Shown here piece after piece: positions 1 to 8,856 of a DNA stretch of 64,000 nt (the first letter of the stretch is position 1; each line of letters opens with the position of its first letter). A program made the translations under genes and the position numbers. Under the pieces are notes generated by a model. The model ran no database searches. It was not told the origin of the DNA and worked only from the letters and a program-made list of their open reading frames with translations. The stretch comes from Thermogemmatispora sp042408735 (GTDB lineage: Bacteria > Chloroflexota > Ktedonobacteria > Ktedonobacterales > Ktedonobacteraceae): NCBI RefSeq assembly GCF_042408735.1, contig NZ_JBHOQV010000208.1, forward strand, positions 1 to 64,000. The letters are read 5' to 3'.

Positions 1-1566
1 CTGGCGTCCCAGCATATAGGCCGCCTCCAGGCCCGCCACGATCACCGCACTCTCTCGCTCCAACAGCTCATAGTCCGCTCGGTGCTCCTCAGCATAATCG
101 ATCGCATACTCCATCAGGCGCACAAAAGGGGCCTGGATCGCCTCCTCACCCTGAGCCTCCAGGCGCGTCCGCGCATAGTCCGCAATCACCTGGTGTAACA
201 GATAACGATCGCCCCCATTGCTCTCCAGCAAGCCCGCATCCACCAGCGCATCCAGGTCATCCGTCGAGCAGGCCGCCACCGCCAGGGCCGCCTCCTCTGA
301 AAAACTCGCCGGCTTCGGCGGAAAGACCGCCAGCGCATAGAGGGCTGCCCGCGCCGACGGACTCAGCTGTTCGTCCGAAACCGCGATCACCGACTGCAGC
401 GAGAGGGCCGGCTCGCCAGGCAGACTCGAATGCCCCTCTACCGGTCCCCGCGACTCCGTCAACCCCAAACGCACCCGCGCATCTCGCAAGCGCTGCAGCG
501 CCGCCCGAATGCGCCGCACCTGCCCTGTATAGCTCTCCTTGCGCAAATAATTGCCAATCAGCGTCAAAGCCAGAGGCAGCCCACCGACAGCCCGCACCAA
601 AGCCCGCACCTGTTCCGGCTCCTGATCCACCGCCGCCGGCGCCAACAAGCGCAGCAACTGCACACTGTCCTCCTCCCCCAGCTCAGCGATCGCCGCGGCA
701 CCCTCCACCGCGAACTCCGTCGCCACATGCGCAAAGCGCGTCGTCAACAAATGAGCGCACTGCGCGCCGCCCACCTTCAGGGCCAGCGCCTCCTCAATGC
801 GCCAGGCATCATCGATCACCAGCAACATCCGTCGTGGGCCGATCGCTGTCCGCAAAGCTCTTGCCCAGGCCTCCAGGCTCGTCAGGCTGGCCACCTCCGT
901 CGCCGGCAAACCCAACAACGCCCCCCAGCGGCTCAGCAAGCCCGTCATATTGGGGCGCGGCCCCAAAGCCGCCCAGAGAATACCATCGCAGAAATAGGCC
1001 CGCACCTCGGGATCGTGGGCCAAAGCCACCGCCAGCGAGGTCTTACCCACGCCCGGCAGCCCGTTCAGAGCGCTCAGAGCTACCGCCTCCCCGGCGAACA
1101 AACGCCCCTTGATCCGTTGCAGCTCCTCATCGCGTCCCACCAGGCGCACCGGTGGCGGCAGAGGAATCATCGGATCAACAATCGCCTCGGTTGTGTGTCC
1201 GCCCGCAGCCCCGCTCAGAGGACCAGACTCCCCAGCACGGCGCGCTGCCTGCTCATCCTGCCTCGCCCCGTCCTCGCCGCGGCCCTCCCCTTCGGCCTCC
1301 CCAGCCATCTCCGCTCTGCGCTGCGGCGTCTCAGGAAGAGCGGGCGCCAGATCCAGCTCCTCCTCAGTCAAGCCAAAAAGCCGACACAACTTGCGCCGAA
1401 AATACGGATTGGGCTTCGTCACCCCGCGCTCCCAACGGCTCACATTCACATGCGTCGTCCCCAGGCGCTCAGCCACCTCCTGCTGTGACCAGCCATGGCG
1501 CATACGCGCCTCGACCAGACGCATACGTGGCCGTGGTAGCTCTTCCACCGGCCTAGTGCTGCTCAT
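1..1566 (-). CDS. XRE-family regulator with NB-ARC ATPase domain (3' end outside window)
   Basis: Read on the minus strand from the ATG at 1566 with a GGGGAGG ribosome site 7 nt upstream; the frame stays open to base 1, so the C-terminus is missing. Residues about 12-70 form a helix-turn-helix of the XRE/Cro type (WSQQEVAERLGTTHVNVSRW). A P-loop GLPGVGKTS lies near residue 170, a Walker B-like LLVIDDAW near 247 and a GLPLAL motif near 328, the order expected of an NB-ARC/AP-ATPase STAND protein. STAND regulators use nucleotide-gated oligomerisation to expose an effector domain, here the DNA-binding head; the sensor repeats that usually follow would lie outside the window. The ligand and target genes cannot be told. 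It is transcribed away from the winged-helix gene at 2066. Domain assignment is firm, function is inferred. Confidence 0.9.
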   Translation of the reverse strand, partial: MSSTRPVEELPRPRMRLVEARMRHGWSQQEVAERLGTTHVNVSRWERGVTKPNPYFRRKLCRLFGLTEEELDLAPALPETPQRRAEMAGEAEGEGRGEDGARQDEQAARRAGESGPLSGAAGGHTTEAIVDPMIPLPPPVRLVGRDEELQRIKGRLFAGEAVALSALNGLPGVGKTSLAVALAHDPEVRAYFCDGILWAALGPRPNMTGLLSRWGALLGLPATEVASLTSLEAWARALRTAIGPRRMLLVIDDAWRIEEALALKVGGAQCAHLLTTRFAHVATEFAVEGAAAIAELGEEDSVQLLRLLAPAAVDQEPEQVRALVRAVGGLPLALTLIGNYLRKESYTGQVRRIRAALQRLRDARVRLGLTESRGPVEGHSSLPGEPALSLQSVIAVSDEQLSPSARAALYALAVFPPKPASFSEEAALAVAACSTDDLDALVDAGLLESNGGDRYLLHQVIADYARTRLEAQGEEAIQAPFVRLMEYAIDYAEEHRADYELLERESAVIVAGLEAAYMLGRQ

Positions 1567-2065
1567 GGGCAGGCCTCCCCCAATGCCCAAAAGAAGAGAA
1601 CCCCTCGAAATGATAAAGATGTCTAGAGAAATGATAACATAAGTACTTTCTGATGTACATGGCCACTCGGCATAATATAGTAAAGAACACGTAGGGAACG
1701 GTGGACGCCCTTTCAGGGACGGGGCGCCCGCCGCCAGGTGAGGCCAATGCCACCCGCCGCAGGACCACGGCGCGTCTCACCCCAGGGACCCTACCATTGA
1801 CCTCGCCCCCTGCGTGCTCTTCTTTCTTACTTACTTAACTTGCACTCTCGCTCAGCTTCTGGTCGAGAACCGACCAGCCAGCAGGAGCGGAAGCGGATCG
1901 CATCCAGGCTCACGGCCATCAGCTATGGCCCACCAAGTCCTTTTTGGTCAGTCACAAGCGCGATGGATCGCCGTCGTGACACCAACGCTGTAACGTCACG
2001 ATCCGCGTGTCCAGCGGTCAGGGAGTACTGTCAGTCATATGCAGCAACGAACGAGGAGAATCGCC
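1567..2065. other. Divergent intergenic region, regulatory
   Basis: No gene is supported in this stretch between two divergent regulator genes. It is locally AT-rich around 1610-1690, the likely promoter zone for the NB-ARC gene. An inverted repeat CGTGAC (1975-1980) / GTCACG (1995-2000) lies about 65 nt before the plus-strand start and could be an operator. I could not pick a convincing -35/-10 pair. Confidence 0.4.
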
Positions 2066-2566
2066 ATGCAAATGATCGCCTGCCGAGAAGAAGCCCGCAT
2101 CGCGCGTAAACTTATCCACGATCGCGAGCACATCACGCATTATACGTTGCATGGCGTGCTCCCAGAAGGGTATGTGCTTGCCCTCAACAGGACCTTTGGC
2201 ACCCTCTCCTGCCTTACCTATCTCGACAAACAGCCAGCCCTGGTGCTCCAGCAGCAGTTCACCAACAACGAGATGAATGTTCTCCGCCCGCTGTTGGATT
2301 CCTACCCCTACTACTGCCCATACGAGGTGCTCTTCGCCCACTTCTACCACGGCGAGGTCACCGAGCACACCATCGAGCGCTGTCGGGCCGACCTCCTCAA
2401 GGCCCTTGAAGAGGGCACCTGGGAACAGGCCACCCGTCCCATCCGCAACGTGCTCTCGCGCGTCCGCATCAAGCTACGCATCTTTGGCATCAACATCGTC
2501 TCCATCCTGGAGACTGGCTACATTCTCAAAGCAGCACCAGCACCAGCTTCAAGCACGGTGGCCTGA
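2066..2566 (+). CDS. OmpR/PhoB-type winged-helix DNA-binding protein lacking a receiver domain
   Basis: The 166-residue product starts at the ATG at 2066, chosen over an in-frame start at 2039 because GAGGAG sits 7 nt upstream of it. Residues about 80-158 match the trans_reg_C winged helix: a region ending LLKALEE, then IRNVLSRVRIKLRIFGINI as the recognition helix and a wing ending GYILK. The first 80 residues are not a CheY-like receiver: there is no phospho-acceptor Asp pattern. It is therefore probably a stand-alone transcription factor of the two-component effector type, without a phosphorylation switch. A perfect 18-bp palindrome begins 15 nt after the stop. Target unknown. Confidence 0.75.
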   Translation: MQMIACREEARIARKLIHDREHITHYTLHGVLPEGYVLALNRTFGTLSCLTYLDKQPALVLQQQFTNNEMNVLRPLLDSYPYYCPYEVLFAHFYHGEVTEHTIERCRADLLKALEEGTWEQATRPIRNVLSRVRIKLRIFGINIVSILETGYILKAAPAPASSTVA

Positions 2567-2580
2567 GTAATTCATACATA

Positions 2581-2598
2581 AATCTATACGTATAGATT
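2581..2598. repeat. Perfect 18-bp AT-rich palindrome
   Basis: AATCTATAC followed directly by GTATAGATT. Two-fold symmetry without a loop is more like a dimer-binding operator than a terminator, and there is no T-run after it. It starts 15 nt after the stop of the winged-helix gene; what binds it, if anything, is unknown. Confidence 0.5.
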
Positions 2599-2714
2599 GG
2601 GATCCAACACTGGCATTTAGGGGAGAGAAGGCAAGGCGCCCAGCAGAGCGGGAAAACCGCTCGCATCCGCCGTGCCAGGCAGATACTTCTCCCTTCTCCC
2701 CCGACGACCCGAGG

Positions 2715-2779
2715 CAGAAGGCTGCTCACCTGGCGTTCGGCCCCCCGCCGAACCAATGGGGAAGGTGAGCAGCCTTCTG
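2715..2779. terminator. Nested hairpin between convergent genes, probable bidirectional terminator
   Basis: A perfect 16-bp outer stem pairs 2715-2730 (CAGAAGGCTGCTCACC) with 2764-2779; inside it GTTCGGC (2735-2741) pairs with GCCGAAC (2747-2753) across a five-C loop. There is no clear U-tract on either side, so termination is inferred from position between two converging genes. Confidence 0.5.
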
Positions 2780-2973
2780 TTAGTTCGAACAGTTCGAACA
2801 GTCCTGGCCAGGCCGACCCGCTTGCCGCACACGCTCTGCCTCTCACCCACCTATGGCCCTTGCCTGCCTGGGCAGGCGGTCCGTCTTCCCCAGCCCAGAC
2901 GAGCAAGACGCCAGCCGCCGCCATCGAGCAGGCTCACCCCAGGAGCGACCTCAACACGCGTCAGAGCAAGGCA

Positions 2974-3459
2974 CTACACACGCACGTACGACCAGCCCTG
3001 CGGCTGGCCGTTGTGATAAGGCATACAGCCATGAAAGGAACGCGGATCATCGTCGAAAACCAGCGGTAGAAAGTAGCGATCGCCCGGCCAGAGCGGCAGC
3101 CTCTCCAGCTCGGCCAGCGGCACCCAGACCAGCGTCCCCTCATGGTTACCCGCATGCGGCTGCCCCGACCAACGCTCAACGAGGAAAATAAAGCCAAACC
3201 AATCCTCGCCGTTCTTACCAAAACCTGGCCAGGAGATCGTTCCCCGCAAGACCAACTTTTCCGCCTCCAGACCCGACTCCTCGCGGATCTCGCGCCGCAT
3301 GCCGCTTACCACATCCTCATGTGGCTCCAGTCGCCCCCCAAGACCATTGTACTTGCCGAAGTGCAGATCATCGGGACGCTTGTTGCGCTGAATCATCAAG
3401 ACCTGCTGACGATCGGGCGACAGAATATAGCCGAGCGTTGCCAAAACCGGTCTAAACAA
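2974..3459 (-). CDS. Nudix hydrolase, MutT/MTH1-like
   Basis: The 161-residue protein starts at a TTG at 3459 (AGGAG 10 nt upstream); no in-frame ATG precedes the conserved N-terminal strand. The complete Nudix box GX5EX7REUXEEXGU spans residues 42-64 (G42, E48, REIREESGL from 56). The enzyme should hydrolyse a nucleoside diphosphate linked to another moiety, with Mg2+ bound by the box glutamates. The N-terminal layout (GYIL near residue 10, FGKYNGLGG before the box) resembles 8-oxo-dGTP/2-OH-dATP diphosphatases of the MTH1 type, suggesting nucleotide-pool cleaning, but substrate cannot be fixed by sequence alone. No operon partner. Confidence 0.88.
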   Translation of the reverse strand: MFRPVLATLGYILSPDRQQVLMIQRNKRPDDLHFGKYNGLGGRLEPHEDVVSGMRREIREESGLEAEKLVLRGTISWPGFGKNGEDWFGFIFLVERWSGQPHAGNHEGTLVWVPLAELERLPLWPGDRYFLPLVFDDDPRSFHGCMPYHNGQPQGWSYVRV

Positions 3460-3701
3460 GGCCTACTAGCTCCTTTACTCCTGGTATAGTGGTAGTAGTC
3501 AAGCCGAATGGAGGGTAGCGCCGCGAAGCAACAGCCAGGCCAGTCGACCGGCCTGATCCCAGCCCTGACCCTTCCACTCAACCAACCCACGCAGACCAGG
3601 ATCGTCCTCAGCCCTCTCGCTCCGCCCTCTCCCCCTCACCCACCACCACGACTGGCCTGGCCCGGCCCAGACCTGGAGGCCGGCAAGAGCGCCATCCCGG
3701 C

Positions 3702-4286
3702 TTAGATTCTATCAAGCGAGGCAATCTTCCAACTCCCACCCAGGTCCTTAAAGACCAAATGCGAGTGGTAGGCAGCCAGATTGCTGCGAGAAATCGTCAT
3801 AATAATGACCGCGGGGCTATTGGCATCGACCTCCGCCGAAAAGGCCGTCACCTTGCCCATCGTCTCATCCAAGGAGCGAGCCGTCTGGACAAAGAGATCC
3901 CTGGTCAAGGGCTGAGGGCGATCGCCAGTAGGATTAATGGTAACGTCGTTGGCCAGGTAGGTATAGGCCCGAGTATAGTTCTGCGCCTGGACAGCGGCAT
4001 AAAAGCTGAGAGCCAGGCCGATCAACGAGGTCTGAGCCGGCCTGGTTGGCGCCGCCGTGGCCGTAGGAGAAGCCAGAGGAGCCGAAACAGGAGCCGCGCT
4101 CGGCGTAGGTGTCTCACCCCCAACGGGAGCCGAGGCCACAATCTTCGGCCTCAGACCTGGCCCCGCCGTGGGAGAAGCCCCTCCCGTACCAGAGCCACGC
4201 AGGGCCGCACCCCCACAGCTGCTCAAGAGCAGAAGGCACGCCGTCCACCAGAAGAGGATCGCCAAGGACAAATTCCACCGTCGCAT
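3702..4286 (-). CDS. Lipoprotein of unknown function
   Basis: The start at 4286 places a classical type II signal peptide at the N-terminus: MRRW, a hydrophobic run of about 16 residues and the lipobox LLSSC with Cys24. A longer in-frame start at 4448 would bury this signal and is rejected. After the Cys a Pro/Thr/Ser/Ala-rich spacer runs to about residue 95, then a folded region of about 100 residues begins with LALSFYAAVQAQNYTRAY and ends VFKDLGGSWKIASLD. This tail has the look of the NTF2-like/DUF4878-type accumulation domains common in extracytoplasmic lipoproteins. Role unknown; 194 residues, transcribed alone. Confidence 0.75.
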   Translation of the reverse strand: MRRWNLSLAILFWWTACLLLLSSCGGAALRGSGTGGASPTAGPGLRPKIVASAPVGGETPTPSAAPVSAPLASPTATAAPTRPAQTSLIGLALSFYAAVQAQNYTRAYTYLANDVTINPTGDRPQPLTRDLFVQTARSLDETMGKVTAFSAEVDANSPAVIIMTISRSNLAAYHSHLVFKDLGGSWKIASLDRI

Positions 4287-4815
4287 CTCTCTTTTCCACC
4301 CTTCCTTCCTTAGAGTCACCGAACCAGACTGACGCCCCCTGGCCCCAGTCCCGGGAGCGTCTTTCACTTCCAACCATAACACGATTTTCTCACAAAATAC
4401 TGCTAAAATACAATATCTTCGCCATGCCCGGTACCTCCGGAGAGGCAACAGAGAAGAAAAGAGCCATTTTCGGCGGACAGCCTTCGCTTGACAAGCTCTA
4501 GCACATTCGGTTATTCTCGAAGAAAAGCTCTGTTGCTAACTCGCGAAGGCCGGAGCAGGAGCAGGGTCGTCGTCCTATCTGTCTTATCCTTGATCGTTCT
4601 CCAAAGCTGGGGTGAGGCTTCTCCAGCCACAACGGAGGAGCGCGGTGGCATGGCTGAAAGGGTCTTCAAGAAACTCTCTATCCGTCAATGCAGATCTTTG
4701 TTACCGGTATGTATACCCTCGAACTCAAGCAAGCGAACCGGCCAGGCAGAGACTGCTGACTTGGAAAAGTGTCGTACTGTAGGGTTGTTGAGTCAAGAAC
4801 AGTGGGGACAAAACG
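4287..4815. other. Divergent intergenic region with a long leader
   Basis: No gene supported. It carries the promoter at 4488-4517 and a leader of roughly 290 nt before the sigma-factor gene at 4816. Candidate reading frames inside are not supported by ribosome sites or by any recognisable domain. Confidence 0.5.
4488..4517 (+). promoter_or_regulatory. Sigma-A-type promoter, 18-nt spacer
   Basis: TTGACA at 4488-4493 and TATTCT at 4512-4517, separated by 18 nt. It points at the sigma-factor-like gene at 4816. Confidence 0.6.
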
Positions 4816-5505
4816 ATGGAAGAAACGCTCAGCGAACTCAGCCTCACGGTGCTGGCCAGCTACTGCACCCTCGAGCTGCAGCGCTCGCGCCGACCCAATT
4901 CAGGGGATGAGGGCTATTGCCTCGAGCTATTTCGCCGCGCGGTTGAGCAACAGACAGACCAGGCCTGGACGCTGCTACAGCAATGTCTGAGCGAGACGGT
5001 GCACCTCTGGCTGCGCACACACCCCAGCATGAGCCAGGCGCTCCAGCACGATTCAGAAGAAAACTATGTTGCCTTGACCTTCAGCCGCTTCTGGCAGGCG
5101 GTCCAGGATCGTCCTCCCGAATTTCCCAACCTGAAGGCCGTCCTGAGCTACTTGCACGCCACGCTCCACGGCGTAATCATCGACGTCCTGCGCAGCTATC
5201 AACGCCGGCCAGAAATCGCCCTGCCCCAACCAGAAACCTGGCTCCCGCCGCAAGACGAGAAGGGGTCTGACAGCGAGGAAGATGAAAACCAGACCTGGGA
5301 ATCGATCCAGAGCCTCCTCCCCCATGAGCGCGAACGGCGCCTTGCCTACCTGCTCTACTACTGCGGCCTGAAACCCCGCGAGATCGTGGTGCGCTGCGCT
5401 GACGAATTCAGCGATATCAAAGAAATCTATCGCCTCAACCATAATCTGATTGACCGCCTGCGTCGCAACCGTGAACGGCTACGCTGGCTGCTCAGGATCG
5501 ATTAA
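4816..5505 (+). CDS. ECF-like RNA polymerase sigma factor
   Basis: A 229-residue protein starting at 4816 (GGGGA about 8 nt upstream). Residues 30-135 resemble a sigma region 2: GYCLELFRRAVEQQTDQAW, a helix ending YVALTFSRFWQAV and a segment VLSYLHATLHGVIIDVLR, like the region 2.2-2.4 helices of ECF factors. An acidic linker (SDSEEDEN) leads to a C-terminal helical bundle with LAYLLYYCGLKPREIV and RLNHNLIDRLRRNRERL, matching the helix-turn-helix of region 4. Divergent sigma-like proteins of this shape are common in large Chloroflexota genomes. No anti-sigma gene lies beside it. Function as a sigma factor is inferred. Confidence 0.6.
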   Translation: MEETLSELSLTVLASYCTLELQRSRRPNSGDEGYCLELFRRAVEQQTDQAWTLLQQCLSETVHLWLRTHPSMSQALQHDSEENYVALTFSRFWQAVQDRPPEFPNLKAVLSYLHATLHGVIIDVLRSYQRRPEIALPQPETWLPPQDEKGSDSEEDENQTWESIQSLLPHERERRLAYLLYYCGLKPREIVVRCADEFSDIKEIYRLNHNLIDRLRRNRERLRWLLRID

Positions 5506-5860
5506 GCCCTACCTGTCTGCCTCCCTATCCGTCTGCCAGCAGGCTCACGGCGGTCGCTCCTTTCTCCCGCCTGCGATCCAGTCTCCGCTATCCGGCTGCC
5601 CAACCGATCCAATCCAACCCTCGGCCATCAGCTCCTGGCTGGCACGCGCTATGGCCCGAAGCGAGCAGTGCTCTCATGCCGATCGGCGGGCAAGCCCGAC
5701 AGGAGGCAGCTTCATAAAAATAGGAGACGCGCAGGACCGGGCGCTCAGCCCTGCGCGTCGGCTGTGTGGCCAGAAGTGGGTGTGGTGGGGCGTCTGTGAT
5801 GGATGGGTGAGTGAAGCCTTCTTTGCCCTGGCTCTTCTCTCAAGCGTTAAAACCTGCTCC
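5506..5860. other. Intergenic region between convergent genes
   Basis: Apart from the terminator at 5726-5759 I see nothing that supports a gene or a regulatory element. Confidence 0.6.
5726..5759 (-). terminator. Rho-independent terminator of the small gene at 5861-6058
   Basis: Ten-bp perfect stem GACGCGCAGG (5726-5735) / CCTGCGCGTC (5750-5759) with a 14-nt loop. Read on the minus strand it is followed by CTCCTATTTTTATG, a U-rich tail. Confidence 0.7.
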
Positions 5861-6058
5861 TCACTCGTCATCCAGCAGACTCTGCATGATCAGGCCATTC
5901 ATATCAGAGGAAAATACGTGCTGCCCTCCCATGCAATAGTAGAGTACGTTTCCACGCTCATCCGTGACCGGAATTGACTCGGTCTCCGGATCCACCAGAA
6001 TAATGCCCTCTTCATGGTCCTCTGAGCAGTGGAGGTACTTGAATTGCTGGATTTTCAT
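5861..6058 (-). CDS. Small protein of unknown function (65 aa)
   Basis: The start at 6058 (MKIQQFKYLHC) has AGGGAG 6-7 nt upstream; a longer in-frame start at 6157 has no such site. The product is acidic, with a CSEDHEEG segment near residue 11, an ETESIPVTDERGN stretch and YYCMGGQHVF near residue 45. Two lone cysteines and several histidines could bind a metal, but no known motif is complete. A terminator follows. No family recognised. Confidence 0.6.
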   Translation of the reverse strand: MKIQQFKYLHCSEDHEEGIILVDPETESIPVTDERGNVLYYCMGGQHVFSSDMNGLIMQSLLDDE

Positions 6059-6436
6059 ATTTTTCTCCCTTTCGTGCTGTTGCTTCACCAGTGCATCAAC
6101 CACATTCTCTCTGGCGCTACTCGTGAGTCTACCGAGAGAAATTCCAGATTCCAACATTTGACTGGCCAGAGGGATAACAGTACTACCTCCTTCTCAGAAG
6201 GACGTTCTTGGGAGACCAATCTATAAGATAGAACGAGGGGGGTGCCCTGGCCAGCGCCAGGGGCGCCAGCCGGGGGCGTCAGACACCCGCCAGCGTGGAG
6301 GAAGCGAGGGAAGCAAAGGCCCGCGCTGCTGGCCAGGGGCAGAGGCCGTAAAGGGCATCAGAAGCCGGCCCACACCTCTGAGCAAGAAGCTGAGCCGGAA
6401 GAGAGCTTTGGCGAGCGATCGTGGTCAGCAAGACGA
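6059..6436. other. Intergenic region, no gene seen
   Basis: The upstream region of the small gene at 5861-6058 and downstream region of the DUF488 gene, both on the minus strand. A short GC hairpin GCCCTGG (6244-6250) / CCAGGGGC (6257-6264) may end the DUF488 transcript. No convincing promoter found. Confidence 0.4.
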
Positions 6437-6814
6437 TCAGCGACCGCCACCTTCTAAGAGGTCGCGCAGAACCACGGCGTTGTTATGCTCGTTATCGCGA
6501 GCCGAGTAGAGGAGGGTCAGGGGTCCGCGCGCAGCCAGCTCGCGGAGCTGCTCCAGGGCTGCACGCGCCGCCTCGTGCTGGCGCAGCTCCTGCTCATAGC
6601 GTCGGCGAAATTCGGTGAATTTCTGGGGATCATGGGCGAACCAACGACGCAACTCATCGCTGGGAGCCACGTCCTTGAGCCAGAGGTCGATATGTGCCCG
6701 TTCCCGCGAGAGACCGCGCGGCCAGAGCCGCTCAACAAGCACCCGCGTCCCGTCGCTTTCCTGCGGCTCCTCGTAGATGCGCTTGAGGTGAACAATCGGC
6801 CTCGCACCAGACAT
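6437..6814 (-). CDS. DUF488 family protein
   Basis: The start at 6814 has GGAG about 9 nt upstream; a frame extending to 7180 runs inside the kinase gene and is not used. The 125-residue product has the DUF488 hallmarks: VHLKRIYE at the start, TRVLVERLWPRGLSRE, then WFAHDPQKFTEFRRRYEQEL and the closing LTLLYSARDNEHNNAVVL. The biochemical role of the family is not established. It follows the FGGY kinase gene by about 30 nt and is probably co-transcribed with it. Confidence 0.88.
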   Translation of the reverse strand: MSGARPIVHLKRIYEEPQESDGTRVLVERLWPRGLSRERAHIDLWLKDVAPSDELRRWFAHDPQKFTEFRRRYEQELRQHEAARAALEQLRELAARGPLTLLYSARDNEHNNAVVLRDLLEGGGR

Positions 6815-6845
6815 GGTAGCCTGCTCCTTTCCCTTCTGATCTGAG

Positions 6846-8366
6846 TCACGCCTTGCCATCGTCGGACAGGAGGCGATCATAGAGCTGCTGCTGGCGGGCG
6901 ATGGCCTGGCGATAGCGCTCACCGCGCGCGCTGTCCGGCAGTACGGGAGCAGCCAGCGGAGGCGGAACCTGCGCCACATCGGGGAGCAGCCCGAGGGCTT
7001 CCAGGGCCAGCAGGGACACGCCGCGCACGGCGGCCTCGCGCACGCGCAGCGGATAGAGAGGCTCCCCCAGAACATCGGCAATGATCTGCTGCAAGGTCGG
7101 AGAGCGCAGGAGGGCCCCGCCGCTGCCAATGAGCTGTCTCCCTCCCTCACGGAGCCGCGGCTGACCTTTGAGGCGCTCATAGACCACAGCCAGGCGGTAA
7201 GCCAGAGCCTCCATTGCCGCCCGCAGCAGGTCGATGGGGCGCAGCTTCAGATGCATGCCCGTAATCGTCATACGGGCCTCGGCATGCCAGCCGGGGCTGC
7301 GCTCGCCCGCCAGGAATGGCAAGATGGTTAGCCCGTGGCTATCAGGCGGCACAGCCGAGACCAGCGGCTCCACCTCGTCCAGCGGCGGAAGGCGCAGCAG
7401 CTCTGTCAGCCAGGATAGGAGGTTACCGCCCTCGCTCAGTGCGCCCCCAAGCAGGGCGCGGCGCGCATCGAGCAAATAGAGCCAGAGGCCGGGCGGCGGC
7501 TCAACGCTGTCTGCTGGCACGGTCACCCGCAGCGCGCTGGAGGTGCCGATCGTCAGAGCATAGCGCGCGCTCACCACACAGCCCGAACCAACGTTGGCCG
7601 CCGCGCCATCGCCAACAGCGGGCAGCCAGAGCACCTCTTTCAGCGGCGGCCAGCGCTGGGCATAAGCCGGACGCAGCCCTTGCAAGGCCTCCCGCAGATC
7701 GCCGAGAGCCGGAAACTGCTCGCGACGAACGGCCAGCGCTCGCAGCAGTTCCTCATCCCAGTCAAGGCTTCGCAGATTGAGCAGACCAGTCCCTGAGGCC
7801 ATCGAGAGGCTACAGACCGACCGTCCGAGCAGGCGCCGATGCAGAAACTCGCCGAAGGAAAGCCACTGGGCGCTTTTCTGAAGAAGGGTGGGCTGCACCT
7901 GGGCCAGCCAGCGGAGGCGGGCCGGCCAGTAGCTGTTCTGCAGCGGAGCCCCCGTGCGACGGTGAACGGCCCGCTCGTCGAGGAGAGCGCGCAGCTCAGC
8001 CGCCGCCCCACGCGCGCGCGTGTCTTCCCAGGTGATCAACGGCAGCAAAGGCTGCCCCTGGGAATCAACAGCGATCAGGCTGTGCCAGAAGGTGTCAGTC
8101 GCCACGGCAGCAATGGTCTGGGCAATTGCTCCCGCCGCCTCTAACACCCCATCGATGGTTCTGGCAACTAGCTCAACAAGCCTGTCACCGTCGATCGTGG
8201 CCTCTCCCTCCGCCGAGGTATTGAGCTGATAACGATACTGGGTGAGCGTCCCCGGCACAGCCTCACCCCGCGCATCGACCAGCATGGCCCGCACAGAAGA
8301 GGTTCCCACATCGATGGCCAGCACCGTCGGCTCGGCCAGCGCATCTCTTGATCCGGCACCTTTCAC
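6846..8366 (-). CDS. FGGY-family carbohydrate kinase, gluconokinase-like
   Basis: A 506-residue protein from a GTG at 8366. The N-terminal phosphate-1 motif LAIDVGTSSVRAMLVD (residues 15-30), FWHSLIAVDSQGQPLLPLITWEDTR near 95 and a GSGGALLRSPTLQQIIADVL adenosine-motif near 415 place it in the ASKHA superfamily, FGGY kinases, with a length usual for the family. ATP-dependent phosphorylation of an open-chain sugar or sugar acid is expected. The TFWHS signature resembles gluconate kinases more than glycerol or xylulose kinases, but the substrate is inferred. Followed closely by the DUF488 gene; no sugar transporter is adjacent. Confidence 0.85.
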   Translation of the reverse strand: MKGAGSRDALAEPTVLAIDVGTSSVRAMLVDARGEAVPGTLTQYRYQLNTSAEGEATIDGDRLVELVARTIDGVLEAAGAIAQTIAAVATDTFWHSLIAVDSQGQPLLPLITWEDTRARGAAAELRALLDERAVHRRTGAPLQNSYWPARLRWLAQVQPTLLQKSAQWLSFGEFLHRRLLGRSVCSLSMASGTGLLNLRSLDWDEELLRALAVRREQFPALGDLREALQGLRPAYAQRWPPLKEVLWLPAVGDGAAANVGSGCVVSARYALTIGTSSALRVTVPADSVEPPPGLWLYLLDARRALLGGALSEGGNLLSWLTELLRLPPLDEVEPLVSAVPPDSHGLTILPFLAGERSPGWHAEARMTITGMHLKLRPIDLLRAAMEALAYRLAVVYERLKGQPRLREGGRQLIGSGGALLRSPTLQQIIADVLGEPLYPLRVREAAVRGVSLLALEALGLLPDVAQVPPPLAAPVLPDSARGERYRQAIARQQQLYDRLLSDDGKA

Positions 8367-8856
8367 GCTTCCTACGCTCCTTTTCTTAGGCTATTCTCTT
8401 CTCTCTCAATCCTTCGAGTGGAATGAGCCTGCTTCGCTGCTGTCCCAGGCAAGCTGCACCTGGAAGGCGGTGACTGGACAGCTCAAGGCCCACCCCGGCC
8501 ATTCGATCACCCGTCACCGGGGCGGCCTCTCCCCACTTCTAGACCAGCAGGCCCCCTATGCTGACACGTTGCAGGCGCTGCCAGGCTAGTCAGATTTCCT
8601 GTTCTTCCCCTGCATCGGTTCGATCATATCATACGCTTCAAGATGCTGCGCACCCCTCCCGCGCGGCCGCGGCGAACGGCAGCCACGGACGGCGAAGAGA
8701 AAAACTCAGTCACGAGCAATCGACTAAGCAAGCAGACACAAGCAGGAGATGGGGGGCCAGAGAGGAAGGAGGCGGGCAGATATCTTATAATAAACTACAG
8801 CCCCTGGAAGGATTCCACCTCTGGCCAGAGAAACATCACGCGGAAGGATCATTTGC
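8367..8856. other. Divergent intergenic region
   Basis: No gene supported. A perfect -10 hexamer TATAAT at 8786-8791 lies about 65 nt before the molybdenum hydroxylase gene, but no -35 at 16-19 nt is recognisable, so the promoter is only a candidate. Confidence 0.4.

Larger units (their letters stand above)
2567..2973. other. Intergenic region between convergent genes, rich in inverted repeats
   Basis: No gene supported. It holds a perfect AT-rich 18-bp palindrome at 2581-2598, a nested hairpin at 2715-2779 (listed separately) and two adjacent copies of GTTCGAAC at 2783-2790 and 2792-2799, each a perfect 8-bp palindrome in a 9-bp tandem repeat. The short reading frames here look like shadows in GC-rich DNA. 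Confidence 0.6.

Noticed and set aside
430..1642. Plus-strand frames of 352 and 177 codons
   Set aside because: They run antisense to the XRE/NB-ARC gene, whose minus-strand translation gives clear domains; the plus-strand products are low-complexity Arg/Gln/Pro-rich.
1797..1826. Promoter at TTGACC 1797
   Set aside because: No -10-like hexamer at 16-19 nt downstream.
8786..8791. Full promoter at the TATAAT before the molybdenum hydroxylase gene
   Set aside because: No -35 element at 16-19 nt; kept only as a -10 candidate in the intergenic note.
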